A stretch of 64,000 bases of DNA from Oceanitalea stevensii (GCF_014837105.1 NZ_JACSPO010000001.1:674339-738338); one strand, 5' to 3'; counted from the first letter of the stretch, positions 53,617 through 63,910 are shown. Translations and numbers: made by a program. The notes: generated by a model from the sequence alone, not told the origin.

Positions 53617-55872
53617 ATGGCAGAGGACGAGTCGAGGCCCGCCGGGTCCGCGATCGACCGCGGTCGGTTCGGTGCCGTCGAGCGACGCCGTCCACACCCC
53701 GACGACGACCCCAACCGCGCCCCCAGGTCCAGCGCCGAGCTGAGCAAGGGCCCCACCGAGCTCGCCGAGAACCGCGGCGCCCGCGTCAACTGGCGCGTCT
53801 TCATCATCTCGGCCGGCGTCATCGTCGCCTTCTCGCTGTGGGCGATGCTCGCGCCGACGCACGCGGCCGACGTCATGTACGACGCCGTCGTCACGCTGGC
53901 CACCAACCTCGGCTGGTTCTACGTCGTCACGATCGTCGTCGTCATCCTCTTCGTGCTGTGGGTCGCCCTGTCCAAGGAGGGCCAGGTGCGGCTGGGGCCG
54001 GACCACTCCCGGCCGCAGTACAAGCTCTTCACCTGGGTCGCCATGCTCTTCGGCGCCGGGGTGGGCATCGACATGCTCTTCTACTCCGTCACCGGACCCA
54101 TCGCGCAGTTCATGATGCCGCCCTCCGTGGACCCGCAGTCCGCCGAGGCCGCCCAGGACGCCGTCGTGTGGACGATGTTCCACTACGGCATCTCCGGCTG
54201 GTCGATGTACGCCCTGCTCGGCATGGCGATGGGCTACTTCGCCTACCGGTGGGGGATGCCCCTGTCGATCCGCGCGGCCCTCTACCCGCTCCTCGGGCGC
54301 CGCGTCCGCGGCACCACCGGCGACGTCATCGACATCTTCGCCCTCATCGGCACGGTGTTCGGCGTCGCGACCTCGATGGGGATCGGCGTCGTCCTCCTCA
54401 ACGTCGGCTTCTCCCGGATCTTCGGGCTGCCCGAGGGGCTGGGCCTGCAGGTCGCGCTCGTCCTCGTCGCCGTCGTCATGACCGTGGCGGGCTGCCTGTC
54501 CGGCGTCGACCGCGGGATCCGGGTCGTCTCCGAGCTCAACCTGTGGATCGCGGCCGCGATGATGCTCTACATCCTCGTCACCGGCCAGACCGCCTTCCTC
54601 ATCAACGCGCTCGTCACCAACATCGGCCGCTTCGTCAACACCCTCCCCGCGCGCACCCTGGAGACCTTCGCCTACGAGCCCGACGGCGCGGCGTGGATGG
54701 GCGGCTGGACCCTCTTCTTCTGGGCGTTCTGGCTCGCCTGGGGGCCCTTCGTCGGCCTCTTCCTCGCCCGCATCTCCCGCGGCCGCACGCTGCGCGAGTT
54801 CGTCATCGCCGCCATCACCGCCCCGGTGCTGTGCGACTTCTTCATCGTCTCGATCTTCGGCAACTCGGCCCTCTCGGTCGTCATGGACGGCGACATGGAG
54901 TTCGCCCAGCTCGCCATCGACAGCCCCGAGCAGGGCTGGTACGCCCTGCTCGACATGTTCCCCGGCGCCGCCTTCCTCATCGGCCTCGCGACGCTGTCCG
55001 GGATGCTCTTCTACCTCACCAGCGCCAACTCCGGCGCGATGGTCATGGCGAACTTCTCCTCGACCATCCCGGACCCGGCCCAGGACGGCGCGAAGTGGCT
55101 ACGCATCTTCTGGGCGCTGCTCACCGCGCTGCTCACCGTGGCCATGCTCGTCGCCGGCGGGGTGACGACGATGGAGTACGCGACGCTCATCTTCGCCTTC
55201 CCCGTGACGATCATCGCCTACCTCGTCATGGCGTCCTTCTCCAAGGTGCTGCGCATGGAGCGCGCCGAGCGGGAGGGCCACGTCGTGCGGCGCCGCGCCG
55301 CCGCCGCGCACGGCGGACAGACGCCCGAGAAGACCTGGCGCCAGCGCCTCGCCCAGCTGCGCTCCTACCCCTCGAGGAAGGCGGCCGCGCAGTTCATGGA
55401 GAGGGTCGTCCAGCCAGCCCTGTCCGCCGTCGCCGCCGAGTTCCGTGAGCAGGGCTACGAGGCGACGCTCACGACGGTGCCCGGCTCCGACGTCGACGTC
55501 GACACGCACACGCTCGTCGTCGCCATGGGGGAGCAGCGCCACTTCCACTACGAGGCCGCCGCCGTCGAGGTCCCCGTGCCCCGCATCGGCGGGCGGCCGA
55601 TGCCGCCGGGCGACGACGTCTACTACAAGGTCGAGGTCTTCACCCAGACCGGCAGCGAGGGCTACGACCTCATGGGCCTCACCCAGCAGCAGGTCATCAA
55701 CGACGTCCTCGACCGCTACGAGGCGCACCTGTCCTTCCTCAGCTACACCAGCGAGCACGACTACGCCTCGGTCATCACGCCGGTCGTCACCGCCGGCGAC
55801 GAGCCCGCGCTGCCCGCGGTCGCCGACGACGTCGAGCGCGTCGACGACGACGGCGACCGCCCGGCCCCGTAG
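53617..55872 (+). CDS. BCCT-family osmolyte transporter (BetT-like)
   Basis: 751 residues. After a 60-residue hydrophilic N-terminus, 12 helices carry the family signatures (FGAGVGIDMLFYSVTGPI, MFHYGISGWSMYALLGMAMGYFAYR, WTLFFWAFWLAWGPFVGLFLARISRGRTLREF, FFIVSIFGNSAL). A long C-terminal cytosolic domain of about 180 residues (from 570) resembles that of BetT choline transporters, with GEQRHFHYEAAAVEVPVPR and YYKVEVFTQTGSEGYDLMG. Probably a choline or betaine uptake carrier regulated by osmotic stress. ATG 53617 follows GAGGAGG. An upstream hairpin GCGCGGG/CCCGCGC lies at 53561-53580. Confidence 0.92.
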   Translation: MAEDESRPAGSAIDRGRFGAVERRRPHPDDDPNRAPRSSAELSKGPTELAENRGARVNWRVFIISAGVIVAFSLWAMLAPTHAADVMYDAVVTLATNLGWFYVVTIVVVILFVLWVALSKEGQVRLGPDHSRPQYKLFTWVAMLFGAGVGIDMLFYSVTGPIAQFMMPPSVDPQSAEAAQDAVVWTMFHYGISGWSMYALLGMAMGYFAYRWGMPLSIRAALYPLLGRRVRGTTGDVIDIFALIGTVFGVATSMGIGVVLLNVGFSRIFGLPEGLGLQVALVLVAVVMTVAGCLSGVDRGIRVVSELNLWIAAAMMLYILVTGQTAFLINALVTNIGRFVNTLPARTLETFAYEPDGAAWMGGWTLFFWAFWLAWGPFVGLFLARISRGRTLREFVIAAITAPVLCDFFIVSIFGNSALSVVMDGDMEFAQLAIDSPEQGWYALLDMFPGAAFLIGLATLSGMLFYLTSANSGAMVMANFSSTIPDPAQDGAKWLRIFWALLTALLTVAMLVAGGVTTMEYATLIFAFPVTIIAYLVMASFSKVLRMERAEREGHVVRRRAAAAHGGQTPEKTWRQRLAQLRSYPSRKAAAQFMERVVQPALSAVAAEFREQGYEATLTTVPGSDVDVDTHTLVVAMGEQRHFHYEAAAVEVPVPRIGGRPMPPGDDVYYKVEVFTQTGSEGYDLMGLTQQQVINDVLDRYEAHLSFLSYTSEHDYASVITPVVTAGDEPALPAVADDVERVDDDGDRPAP

Positions 55873-55898
55873 CGCGGCTCACCGACCGGGACGCGGCC

Positions 55899-56216
55899 TC
55901 ACAGCACCCAGCACAGCAGCGTCCCGGCGGCGCCCAGCCACACCCAGCCCGGCAGCCCGAGCGGCAGCTCCGGCTCCCGGCCGCTGAGCTCGCGCCACGC
56001 GCGGTGGACGAGCGGCCACGTGGCGGCGAAGAGCGCCCCGCCGAGCAGCGGGGCCCAGCCGGCGGCGACGAGCCGCACCACCCAGGTGAGCCCGAGCACC
56101 GCGGCGCCGGGCACGAGCGCCGCCACGACGACGAGCGTGAGCAGCATGGAGGGGACCTGCTGGCTCGGCGACGGGCCCTCGGTCTGCTCGGCGCGCAGGT
56201 CAGGGACGTTCGACAT
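55899..56216 (-). CDS. small hypothetical membrane protein
   Basis: 105 residues, three hydrophobic segments (MLLTLVVVAALVPGAAVLGLTWVVRLVAAG, LLGGALFAATWPLVHRAW, GWVWLGAAGTLLCWVL). Function unknown. ATG 56216 follows GGGAGTGATCCGG; an ATG at 56225 would add three residues. Convergent with the BCCT gene. Confidence 0.65.
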   Translation of the reverse strand: MSNVPDLRAEQTEGPSPSQQVPSMLLTLVVVAALVPGAAVLGLTWVVRLVAAGWAPLLGGALFAATWPLVHRAWRELSGREPELPLGLPGWVWLGAAGTLLCWVL

Positions 56217-56382
56217 CCGGATCACTCCCTAGCAACCCAGGGGCGTGGCGAGAGCGTCGCCGACGCCCTCGTTCCGTTACGGATGGCCCCGGGGAGCAGC
56301 GCTCGACGGCCGGGACCACCCTCATGATGCCACCGGCTCGGCCGGTGTCCACGCAGCCCCGGGAACGCGGCGTGCCGTGTCG

Positions 56383-57675
56383 CTACCGGCGCAGCCGCAC
56401 CTCCGCCGAGGACTGCCCGGCAGCGTCCAGCGCGAGGTCCGCGGCGGCGCCGTCGGCAGCCACCGAGTAGTCCCCGAGGAAGCCGGAGACCCGCACGCGG
56501 CCCTCGGCGTCGGTCCGCAGCGTCGTCGCCGGGAGCCACCACTCCTCCTTGACGAGCCGCCGCAGCGCCTCGTACGCGGGCTTGGGGCTGCCGTCGCGCC
56601 GGACCAGGCCCGCCGGGGCGCCGAGCCAGGCGCCGTCGTCGGTGAGGCCCCAGTAGGTGATGGCCTGGACCGAGGGGTGCGACAGGAGGGAGCGGTAGTG
56701 ACGCACGATCTCCTCCGCCTGGCGCTCCTCACCGGCGGGCGTCGAGGGCCAGGAGGGCACCTGGTAGTCGTTGAGGTCGACGATCTCCGGGGGCATGAGG
56801 TCGCCGGAGAGGAGCGTCGTCTCGGTGAGGTGCAGCGGCAGGCCGAAGCGCGCGAAGCGGTCGACCATGGCGAGCATCTTCTCCTCGCCCCAGTAGCCCT
56901 GGTGCATGTGGGTCTGCAGCCCGAGGGCGTCGACCTGGATGCCCGCCTCGAGCACCGCCTCGACGAGGCGCTCGTAGTCGGCGGAGAGGTCGAAGTCGTT
57001 GAGCAGGAGCGTCGCGGACGGGTTGGTCGCGCGCGCCTCCTCGAAGGCGAGCCGCACCGTCGGCACGCGCCCCTGCTCACGGCACAGGCGCGTGATGGCG
57101 TTCTCGTGCTCCTCGTTGACGAAGTCCGGCATGATGACGACCTCGTTGATGGCGTCCCACGTGTCGATGACGCCGGCGAAGTCGCCGACCTCCCGCCGGA
57201 TCCGGGCCCGCAGCACCTCGGCGACCTCCGCCGTCGGCAGCTCCCGCAACCAGTCCGGCGCGAGGGTGTGCCAGGCGAGCGGGTGGCCCTTGACCGTGAC
57301 GCCCCGCTCCTGGAACCAGCGCGCCGTGCGGAGCAGGCGCTCGGTGTCCGGACGCCCGCGCTGGGGCTCGAAACCCGCCCAGTAGAAGGGCAGCGTCGCG
57401 GTGGTGAAGACGTCGAGCCACAGCGCCGCGAGGTGCTCGCCCTGGTCGGGCGCCGCCCCGCCGAAGACGCTCTCGACCGGTCCGGACGTCTCCCCGTTGG
57501 CGAGCGGGATGAGGTCGAAGCCGATGTTGCCGAAGGCGAAGCGGTGGCCGACCTGCGCGACGGTCACCTCGGTGTCCGCCAGCGGCGCGCCGTCCGCGCC
57601 GCGCACGGTGACGGTCGCGTGGGCCACGCGGTGGGCGAGGGAGGGGTCGACGGGGGAGGGGGCAGAGGGCGTCAT
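56383..57675 (-). CDS. GH10 endo-beta-1,4-xylanase family protein, no signal peptide
   Basis: 430 residues. Residues 20-70 form a small beta domain (ATVTVRGADGAPLADTEVTVAQ); the GH10 barrel follows, with acid/base Glu178 in DAINEVV, nucleophile Glu285 in HLTETTLL, and GHPLAWH and YWGLTDDGAWLG signatures. The C-terminal 60 residues form a second beta domain. It lacks a signal peptide, so it would act inside the cell, perhaps on imported xylo-oligosaccharides, unlike typical secreted xylanases. No xylan genes are near. Confidence 0.87.
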   Translation of the reverse strand: MTPSAPSPVDPSLAHRVAHATVTVRGADGAPLADTEVTVAQVGHRFAFGNIGFDLIPLANGETSGPVESVFGGAAPDQGEHLAALWLDVFTTATLPFYWAGFEPQRGRPDTERLLRTARWFQERGVTVKGHPLAWHTLAPDWLRELPTAEVAEVLRARIRREVGDFAGVIDTWDAINEVVIMPDFVNEEHENAITRLCREQGRVPTVRLAFEEARATNPSATLLLNDFDLSADYERLVEAVLEAGIQVDALGLQTHMHQGYWGEEKMLAMVDRFARFGLPLHLTETTLLSGDLMPPEIVDLNDYQVPSWPSTPAGEERQAEEIVRHYRSLLSHPSVQAITYWGLTDDGAWLGAPAGLVRRDGSPKPAYEALRRLVKEEWWLPATTLRTDAEGRVRVSGFLGDYSVAADGAAADLALDAAGQSSAEVRLRR

Positions 57676-57762
57676 CGGCGTCTTCCGGCTCGGGGGAGGG
57701 CTGGCTCGACGCTACCGTCCCGGGCGGCGCGGCGGGCCCTTCCGCGCGGGCCGCCGACCGCG

Positions 57763-57768
57763 CATGAT
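57763..57768 (+). promoter_or_regulatory. -10 element before the GNAT gene
   Basis: CATGAT, six bases before ATG 57775; leaderless pattern. Confidence 0.4.
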
Positions 57769-57774
57769 GGCGCC

Positions 57775-58356
57775 ATGGCGATCGAGGTACGCCCCGCCGT
57801 CGTCTTCGAGGACGTCGCGACCATGGTCGGCCCGAAGCGGCCGGACGCGAACGTGTGCTGGTGCCTGAGCTACCGGCTGCCGTCCAAGGAGCACCTGGCC
57901 CTGGGCGGTCCGGCCCGCGGGGAGCGGGTACGTCAGCTCGTCGCCGAGGACCCGCCGCCCGGGGTGCTCGCCTACGACGGCGACGACGTCGTCGGCTGGG
58001 CCGCCGTCCACCCGCGCGCGGATACGAGCTTCGCCCGCAACCGGCGGATCCCGCACGTCGACGACCTGCCCGTCTGGTCCCTGTGGTGCGTGCGGGTGCG
58101 CCCCGGCCACCGCGGGACGGGGATCGTCCACCACCTCGTCGCGGGCGCCGTCGAGCTCGCGCGGTCCTACGGCGCGCCCGCCGTCGAGGCCTACCCCGTG
58201 GACAACGACGGCGCGCGCGTGGACCTCACGATGGCCTACGTCGGCACCCGGGCCGTGTTCGAGCGCGCCGGGTTCGTCAAGGTCGCAGACACGAGGTCGG
58301 TGCTCAACGGGTTCCCGCGCGTCCTCATGCGCCGCGACCTGGGGGACGGGACCTAG
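57775..58356 (+). CDS. GNAT-family N-acetyltransferase
   Basis: 193 residues. Acetyl-CoA binding motif A is [34 protein letters not shown], with the pyrophosphate loop [18 protein letters not shown] forms the terminal strand pair. N-terminal region has [13 protein letters not shown], with several Cys. Acceptor unknown. Stop codon overlaps the convergent CinA-like gene by four bases. Confidence 0.85.
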   Translation: MAIEVRPAVVFEDVATMVGPKRPDANVCWCLSYRLPSKEHLALGGPARGERVRQLVAEDPPPGVLAYDGDDVVGWAAVHPRADTSFARNRRIPHVDDLPVWSLWCVRVRPGHRGTGIVHHLVAGAVELARSYGAPAVEAYPVDNDGARVDLTMAYVGTRAVFERAGFVKVADTRSVLNGFPRVLMRRDLGDGT

Positions 58357-59081
58357 CGGAGCGAGGCGCGCAGCTCCTCGAGCCGCAGGACGGCGTCCTC
58401 GAGCCGCGCCTCGTCGGTGCCCCTGACGACGATGTTCGTCCCGCGCAGCTGCCCCTCGGAGAAGGGGTAGGAGCCGAAGCCCACCTCCGGCATCTCCTCG
58501 ACGAGCTGCCGCAGCCCGGTGGCGACGCGCCCCTCGCCGACCTCGAAGCGCACCTCGCGCGAGCGGACCGGCACCCCGGCGGCGAGGGTGGGCAGGAGGG
58601 CCTCGAGCATGGCGACGAAGATGCTCGGTACGCCGGCCAGGACGTGGACGTTGCCGATGGTGAAGCCGGGCGCCCCGGAGACACCGTTGACGATGAGGCT
58701 CGCGCCGTCGGGGATGCGGGCCATGCGCAGCTGGTCGGCCGTGGGGGTGGCACCCCGGCGGGCGAGCGCCTCCTCGAGGAGCGCCCGGGCGTCGGCGCGG
58801 ACGTCGATGCCCACCCCGAAGGCGGCGGCGACGGCGTCGGCGGTGATGTCGTCGTGGGTGGGGCCGATCCCGCCGGAGGTGAAGACGTGGGTGTACCGCT
58901 CCCGCAGCGCGCCCAGCGCCTCGACGATGACGTCGTGGTCGTCGGGGACCACCCGGACCTCGGCGAGGTCGATGCCCACCCGCGTGAGCTCACTGGCGAG
59001 GTGGTAGGCGTTGGCCTCGCGGGTGCGGCCGGAGAGGATCTCGTCGCCGATGACGAGGATGGCGGCAGTGGGGTTCGACAT
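58353..59081 (-). CDS. MoaB/CinA-N-like molybdopterin-binding-domain protein
   Basis: 242 residues covering only the N-terminal COG1058 domain of Cin[49 protein letters not shown] and [25 protein letters not shown]. The CinA C-terminal deamidase domain (COG1546) is absent. COG1058 domains have ADP-ribose pyrophosphatase activity in some species; the true role here is unknown. ATG at 59081. Confidence 0.85.
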   Translation of the reverse strand: MSNPTAAILVIGDEILSGRTREANAYHLASELTRVGIDLAEVRVVPDDHDVIVEALGALRERYTHVFTSGGIGPTHDDITADAVAAAFGVGIDVRADARALLEEALARRGATPTADQLRMARIPDGASLIVNGVSGAPGFTIGNVHVLAGVPSIFVAMLEALLPTLAAGVPVRSREVRFEVGEGRVATGLRQLVEEMPEVGFGSYPFSEGQLRGTNIVVRGTDEARLEDAVLRLEELRASLR

Positions 59082-59180
59082 GAGCACAGCGTGCCGCCGC
59101 CCCGGCCGCTCGCACAATCGGACGGGTGCGGCGGATACGCTGCCGCGCAGCGGAGACCGCCCGCCCGAAGGGAGCCCCCA

Positions 59181-59936
59181 GTGCCGATCGACCTCAACGC
59201 CGACGTCGGGGAGTCCTTCGGCGCGTGGACGATGGGCGACGACGCCGCGATCCTGCGCGTCGTCACGAGCGCCAACGTCGCCTGCGGCTTCCATGCCGGG
59301 GACCCGCGGACCGCCCGCCGCACCTGTGCCCTCGCCGCCGAGGCCGGCGTGGCCGTGGGCGCGCACGTGGCCTACCGCGACCTCGCCGGCTTCGGGCGGC
59401 GCTTCCTGGACGTCGACCCCGGCGAGCTGACCGACGAGGTCGTCTACCAGATCGGGGCGCTGCAGGCGCTGGCCGCCGCGGCCGGCACCGCGGTCCGCTA
59501 CGTCAAGCCGCACGGCGCGCTCTACAACGCGATCGTCCACCACCGCGCGCAGGCCCGCGCCGTGGCGGCGGCCGTCCGTACCGTCGACCCCGGGCTGCCG
59601 ATCCTCGTGCTGCCGGGCACCGTCATCGAGGAGGAGGCGCGCGCCGCCGGCCTGCGCCCGGTCGTCGAGGCCTTTGCCGACCGCGCCTACCTGCCCGACG
59701 GCACGCTCGTCCCGCGCTCGCGGCCGGGCGCCGTCGTCACCGACCCGCAGGAGGTGGCCGACCGGGTGGTCCGGATGGCGACCGAGGGCACCGTGACGGC
59801 CGTCGACGGCACGGCCGTGCGCGTCCGGGCGGAGAGCGTGTGCGTCCACGGCGACACCCCCGGCGCCGTGGCCCTCGCGACGGCGGTGCGCGAGGCCCTC
59901 GACGCCGCCGGCGTCCTGGTGGCCGGCTTCCGGTGA
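59181..59936 (+). CDS. pxpA: 5-oxoprolinase subunit A
   Basis: LamB/YcsF-family protein, 251 residues, catalytic subunit of the prokaryotic 5-oxoprolinase PxpABC, which hydrolyses 5-oxoproline to glutamate with ATP. The signature [51 protein letters not shown] and VKPHGALYN motifs are present. GTG 59181 follows AAGGGAG. GTGA overlap with the fused B-C gene. Confidence 0.92.
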   Translation: MPIDLNADVGESFGAWTMGDDAAILRVVTSANVACGFHAGDPRTARRTCALAAEAGVAVGAHVAYRDLAGFGRRFLDVDPGELTDEVVYQIGALQALAAAAGTAVRYVKPHGALYNAIVHHRAQARAVAAAVRTVDPGLPILVLPGTVIEEEARAAGLRPVVEAFADRAYLPDGTLVPRSRPGAVVTDPQEVADRVVRMATEGTVTAVDGTAVRVRAESVCVHGDTPGAVALATAVREALDAAGVLVAGFR

Positions 59937-61549
59937 CCGGCCGCGAGGTCCGCCCGGTGGGGGAGCGGGCGCTGCTCGTCGGCTGCGCCGACCTCGCCGA
60001 GGTGCTCGGTCTGCACGCCGTGCTCGCCGCCTCACCGCTGCCCGGCCAGGTCGAGGTGCTCGCGGCCGCACGCACCGTCCTCGTCCGCGTCACCGACCGG
60101 CCCGCCCGGGACCGGCTCGCGCCGCTGCTGCGCGAGCTCCAGGCGACGTCCGCACCCCCGGCGGCCGGGGACGTCGTCGTCATCGACACCGTGTACGACG
60201 GCGCGGACCTCGCCGCCGTGGCCGAGCACACCGGGCTCAGCGTCGAGGGGGTGGTCGCCGCCCACTCGGGGGAGGAGTGGACGGCCGCGTTCGGTGGCTT
60301 CGCGCCCGGCTTCGCCTACCTCGTGGGGCCGACGACGCTCACCGTGCCGCGGCGAGCCAGTCCGCGCACCGCGGTCCCGGCCGGGGCGGTCGCCCTCGCC
60401 GGCCACTTCTCCGCCGTCTACCCGCGCTCCTCGCCCGGTGGCTGGCAGCTCGTCGGCCGCACCGACGCGCCCATGTGGGACCTCGACCGGCAGCCGCCGG
60501 CGCTGCTGCGGCCCGGTGACCGGGTGCGGTTCCGCCCGGTGCGCGAGCGCGTCGCCGGACGCGGGGCCGAACCGGCGGTGGCCACCGCTGCCGGCGCGGG
60601 AAGCGGCGCGCACGCCGGCCCCGCCGCCACCGTGAGCACCGCAGGGCCCGCACCTACCTCCTCCCTCACCGTCGTGGCCACCGGTGCGCAGAGCCTCGTG
60701 CAGGACCTCGGACGTCCCGGCCTGCTCGACCTCGGTGTCACCCCCTCCGGCGCCGCGGACCGCGGCTCCGCACGCCAGGCCAACCGCCTCGTCGGCAACG
60801 ACCGCGCCGCCGCCGTCGTCGAGACCGTCCTCGGCGGCCTCGAGCTGCGCGCCACCGGCCACCACGTCCTCGCCGTCTCCGGCGCCCCGGCGCCCCTCAC
60901 GCTCCTGCACGACACTGAGGAGCTTGCCCACCCGCCGACCGACACGCCCTTCCTCCTGCCCGACGGGCACGTCCTGCGGCTGGGCCCGCCGGCGGTGGGC
61001 CTGCGTGCGTACGTCGCCGTCCGCGGCGGCCTCGCCGTGCCGCCCGTGCTCGGCAGCCGCTCCACCGACGTGCTCTCCGGCACCGGGCCGGCACCCCTCA
61101 CCGCCGGCACCGTCCTGCCCGTGGGCCCGCCGCCCGGCCGCGCCGTCGGGCAGCCCGAGCCCGCCCGCGTGCGGGCAGCCGAGGAGCTGACCGTCGGCGT
61201 CGTCCTCGGACCGCGGGCCGACCGGGTGACGGCCGAGTCCCTCGGACGGCTGCTCGGCCAGGCGTGGACGGTCACCGACCGGTCCAACCGGGTGGGCCTG
61301 CGCCTCGACGGCGCACCGCTCGAGCGCGTGGACGAGGCCGAGCTGGAGAGCGAGGGCACCGTCGCCGGAGCGGTCCAGCTCCCCTCGGACGGGCGTCCCG
61401 TCGTGTTCCTCGCCGACCACCCGGTCACCGGCGGCTACCCCGTCCTCGCCGTCGTCCGGGACGCGGACCTCGACGTTCTGGCACAGGCCAGACCCGGGGA
61501 CCGGCTACGCTTCCGAGACGCCACATCGCCTCGCGGGGACGCGACGTAG
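59933..61549 (+). CDS. fused 5-oxoprolinase subunits B and C
   Basis: 538 residues. The first 205 ([22 protein letters not shown] ... [18 protein letters not shown] ... [31 protein letters not shown]) are PxpB (KipI-like), and residues about 240-538 ([43 protein letters not shown] ...) are PxpC (KipA-like). An Ala/Gly/Pro linker of about 30 residues joins them. Separate genes are the rule in E. coli and Bacillus; fusions of this domain order also occur in urea amidolyase-type proteins. Starts within pxpA (GTGA). Confidence 0.9.
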   Translation: MTGREVRPVGERALLVGCADLAEVLGLHAVLAASPLPGQVEVLAAARTVLVRVTDRPARDRLAPLLRELQATSAPPAAGDVVVIDTVYDGADLAAVAEHTGLSVEGVVAAHSGEEWTAAFGGFAPGFAYLVGPTTLTVPRRASPRTAVPAGAVALAGHFSAVYPRSSPGGWQLVGRTDAPMWDLDRQPPALLRPGDRVRFRPVRERVAGRGAEPAVATAAGAGSGAHAGPAATVSTAGPAPTSSLTVVATGAQSLVQDLGRPGLLDLGVTPSGAADRGSARQANRLVGNDRAAAVVETVLGGLELRATGHHVLAVSGAPAPLTLLHDTEELAHPPTDTPFLLPDGHVLRLGPPAVGLRAYVAVRGGLAVPPVLGSRSTDVLSGTGPAPLTAGTVLPVGPPPGRAVGQPEPARVRAAEELTVGVVLGPRADRVTAESLGRLLGQAWTVTDRSNRVGLRLDGAPLERVDEAELESEGTVAGAVQLPSDGRPVVFLADHPVTGGYPVLAVVRDADLDVLAQARPGDRLRFRDATSPRGDAT

Positions 61550-61592
61550 GTTGTGTGAGGACGCACCATCAACACGGGGGGTAGGACGCCGA

Positions 61593-62537
61593 ATGGGCGA
61601 CGCCGAGATGACCATCGACACCGACGAGCAGGAGCGCTCCGCGCCGACGTCGGTGCCCTCGCGCAAGGCCCCGGACCAGGCCACCCCCCTGCGCCGCGCG
61701 AGCAGCGACCCCACGCTGGGTGACGGCCGCAAGCCACCCACGACCCTGGGCTGGGCCCCCACCCCCACCCTCACCGACCGCCGGGTCCTCGACTCGCCCG
61801 CCTTCGTCGTCGTCGACGACGTCGCCAGCCGCGAGGCCGCGGGCGCGCGGGTGGCCGAGGGCCTCGAACGGCTGGGCCGCCCCGTCGAGCGCATCCCCGC
61901 CGACGGCACCGGCGTGCGCAACCGCCGCCAGTCCGGGCCCTTCCACCACCCGCTCGTCGTCCACGTCGGCTCGGCCAGCGCGGTGCGTGAGCCGTCCGCG
62001 GACACCGTCGCCCGCACGGTGAGCACCTACCGGCCCGCCGCGACGATCGTCTACGAGCCGGGCCTGCAGGGCGAGCTGCCCGGTCGGGAGGAGCTGCGAG
62101 CCCGCGTCGAGTCGATGGTCGCGCGCGCCGACGTCGTCATCGCGACCACCGCCGACCTCGAGCTGCTCTACCCCGGGGAGGCCCGCGAGAGCGTCCTGCG
62201 CCGGTGGGTCGGGGCAGGCCCGGGCATCGTCATCGTCTCCGCCGCCGGTGAGGGCGCGTGGGCGGCCAACGCCGTCGGCGTGACGGCCACCGTGCGCGGC
62301 CGCGGCGCGCCGGACGCGGGCAACGCCTTCGTCGCCGGCATCATCGACGGGCTGTGGAAGGGCGGGCTCCTCGGCGTCGCCAACCGCGCGGACCTGCGCA
62401 CGCTCGTGTGGGGCTCGCTCCACGAGCTCGTCGAGCACGCCGTCGTCGCGGCCTCCGTCGCCGCCCGCTCCGACGGCCTCGGCCCCACCCGGGAGGAGCT
62501 CGACGCCGCCCGCGGCATCCCCCAGCTCGGCCGCTGA
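61593..62537 (+). CDS. degenerate PfkB-like protein
   Basis: 314 residues; not recognised as a complete enzyme. The C-terminal half (ATIVYEPGLQGELPGREELRARVESMVARADVVIATTADLELLYPGEARESVLRRWV ... VIVSAAGEGAWAANAVGVTATVRG) parallels the PfkB sugar-kinase fold through its YEPG, ADVV, EDL-like and VTxGxxGa motifs. Where kinases have DTVGAGDAF this protein has GAPDAGNAF, so the catalytic Asp is Asn. The N-terminal 100 residues lack the kinase sugar-binding part and are mostly charged and disordered. Probably non-catalytic. Confidence 0.7.
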   Translation: MGDAEMTIDTDEQERSAPTSVPSRKAPDQATPLRRASSDPTLGDGRKPPTTLGWAPTPTLTDRRVLDSPAFVVVDDVASREAAGARVAEGLERLGRPVERIPADGTGVRNRRQSGPFHHPLVVHVGSASAVREPSADTVARTVSTYRPAATIVYEPGLQGELPGREELRARVESMVARADVVIATTADLELLYPGEARESVLRRWVGAGPGIVIVSAAGEGAWAANAVGVTATVRGRGAPDAGNAFVAGIIDGLWKGGLLGVANRADLRTLVWGSLHELVEHAVVAASVAARSDGLGPTREELDAARGIPQLGR

Positions 62538-62565
62538 GCCCGGCCGCGGAGCCGCCCGGCGTGAT

Positions 62566-62610
62566 GCGTCGCCCCTTCGGCTCGGGCCTGGGCGTCAGGA
62601 AGGGCGACGC
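62566..62610. terminator. inverted repeat after the PfkB-like gene
   Basis: GCGTCGCCC (62566-62574) / GGGCGACGC (62602-62610). A second imperfect pair GCGGCAGA (62624-62631) / TCTGCCGC (62677-62684) follows; the -10 TACGCT at 62702-62707 serves rlmC. Confidence 0.4.
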
Positions 62611-62716
62611 CTGATCGGGAAGTGCGGCAGATGGCCGGGAGCCCCTGGCGGCCGGGTCCGAGGGTGACGGATCTCCTCTGCCGCCGCACCATCGCTGGCC
62701 GTACGCTGGACCGGCC

Positions 62717-63841
62717 ATGCAGTGCTCCTACTTCGACGCCGCCCGCTGCGGCTCGTGCACCCTCATGGGACGCCCCTACGCCGAGCAGCTCGCCGGCAAG
62801 CAGGAGCACGTGCGCACGCTGCTGGCCGCGCACCGCGAGCTCGGCTGGCTCGAGCCGCTCGCCAGCGCGGAGGCCGGCTACCGGAACAAGGCGAAGATGG
62901 TCGTCGGGGGCAGCCTCACCGCCCCCACGCTCGGGATCCTCGACGCCGAGGGCCGCGGCACCGACCTGCGCGCCTGCGCCATCATCGCCCCGGGCATCCG
63001 CGCCGCCTTCGAGGCGCTCACCGGGTTCATCACGACGGCGGGCCTCACCCCCTACGACGTCCCCACCCGGCGCGGGGAGCTGAAGAACCTCGTGGTCACC
63101 GAGTCCCCGGACGGCGAGCTCATGGTGCGCTTCGTCCTGCGCTCCTCGGAGGCGCTGCCGAGGGTCCGCAAGCACCTTCCGGGCCTGCGTGCGGCGCTGC
63201 CGCGCCTCGCCGTCGTCTCCGTCAACCTCCTGCCCGAGCACAAGGCCGTGGTCGAGGGGGAGGAGGAGGTCGTCCTCACCGAGCAGCAGACCCTCACGAT
63301 GCGCCTGGGGGAGGTCGACCTCCACCTGCGCCCGCAGGGCTTCTTCCAGACGAACACGGCCGTCGCCGCCGCCCTCTACGCGCAGGCGAGCCGGTGGGTG
63401 GAGGAGCTCGCGCCGTCGTCGGTGTGGGACCTGTACTGCGGGGTGGGCGGCTTCGCCCTCCACTGCGCGGCGCCCGGACGCGAGGTCGTGGGCATCGAGA
63501 CGAGCGAGGCGGCCGTCGCCGCCGCCGAGCGCAGCCGGCTCGACGCCGGGCTCGAGTCCGTGCGCTTCCTCGCCGGGGACGCGACGGCCTTCGCGCTGTC
63601 CGCGCCGCAGGCCCCCGAGGTCGTCATCGTCAACCCGCCCCGTCGCGGCATCGGCGCCACCCTCGCCGGCTGGCTGGAGGACTCCGGGGTGCGCCACGTC
63701 CTCTACTCCAGCTGCAACGCGACCTCCCTCGCCCGTGACCTCGCCGCCATGCCCTCGCTCGTGCCCGTGCAGGGCCAGGTGCTCGACATGTTCCCCCAGA
63801 CGCCCCATGCGGAGGTCCTCGTCCGGCTCGAGCGCCGCTGA
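62717..63841 (+). CDS. rlmC: 23S rRNA (uracil-747-C5)-methyltransferase
   Basis: 374 residues. N-terminal iron-sulfur cluster ligands (MQCSYFDAARCGSC, with a further Cys in LRACAI), central SAM domain VWDLYCGVGGFALHCA, VIVNPPRRG, and the catalytic Cys in YSSCNATSLARDL. This is the TrmA/RumB group; no TRAM domain, favouring RlmC over RlmD. ATG 62717 lies 9 bases after TACGCT. Confidence 0.92.
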   Translation: MQCSYFDAARCGSCTLMGRPYAEQLAGKQEHVRTLLAAHRELGWLEPLASAEAGYRNKAKMVVGGSLTAPTLGILDAEGRGTDLRACAIIAPGIRAAFEALTGFITTAGLTPYDVPTRRGELKNLVVTESPDGELMVRFVLRSSEALPRVRKHLPGLRAALPRLAVVSVNLLPEHKAVVEGEEEVVLTEQQTLTMRLGEVDLHLRPQGFFQTNTAVAAALYAQASRWVEELAPSSVWDLYCGVGGFALHCAAPGREVVGIETSEAAVAAAERSRLDAGLESVRFLAGDATAFALSAPQAPEVVIVNPPRRGIGATLAGWLEDSGVRHVLYSSCNATSLARDLAAMPSLVPVQGQVLDMFPQTPHAEVLVRLERR

Positions 63842-63910
63842 GCCCTTCCCGCTGCCGCACGCCGCCCGCCGTGGCAGGCTCGTGGCCCACCGACGGGGAG
63901 GGAGCGGGAG

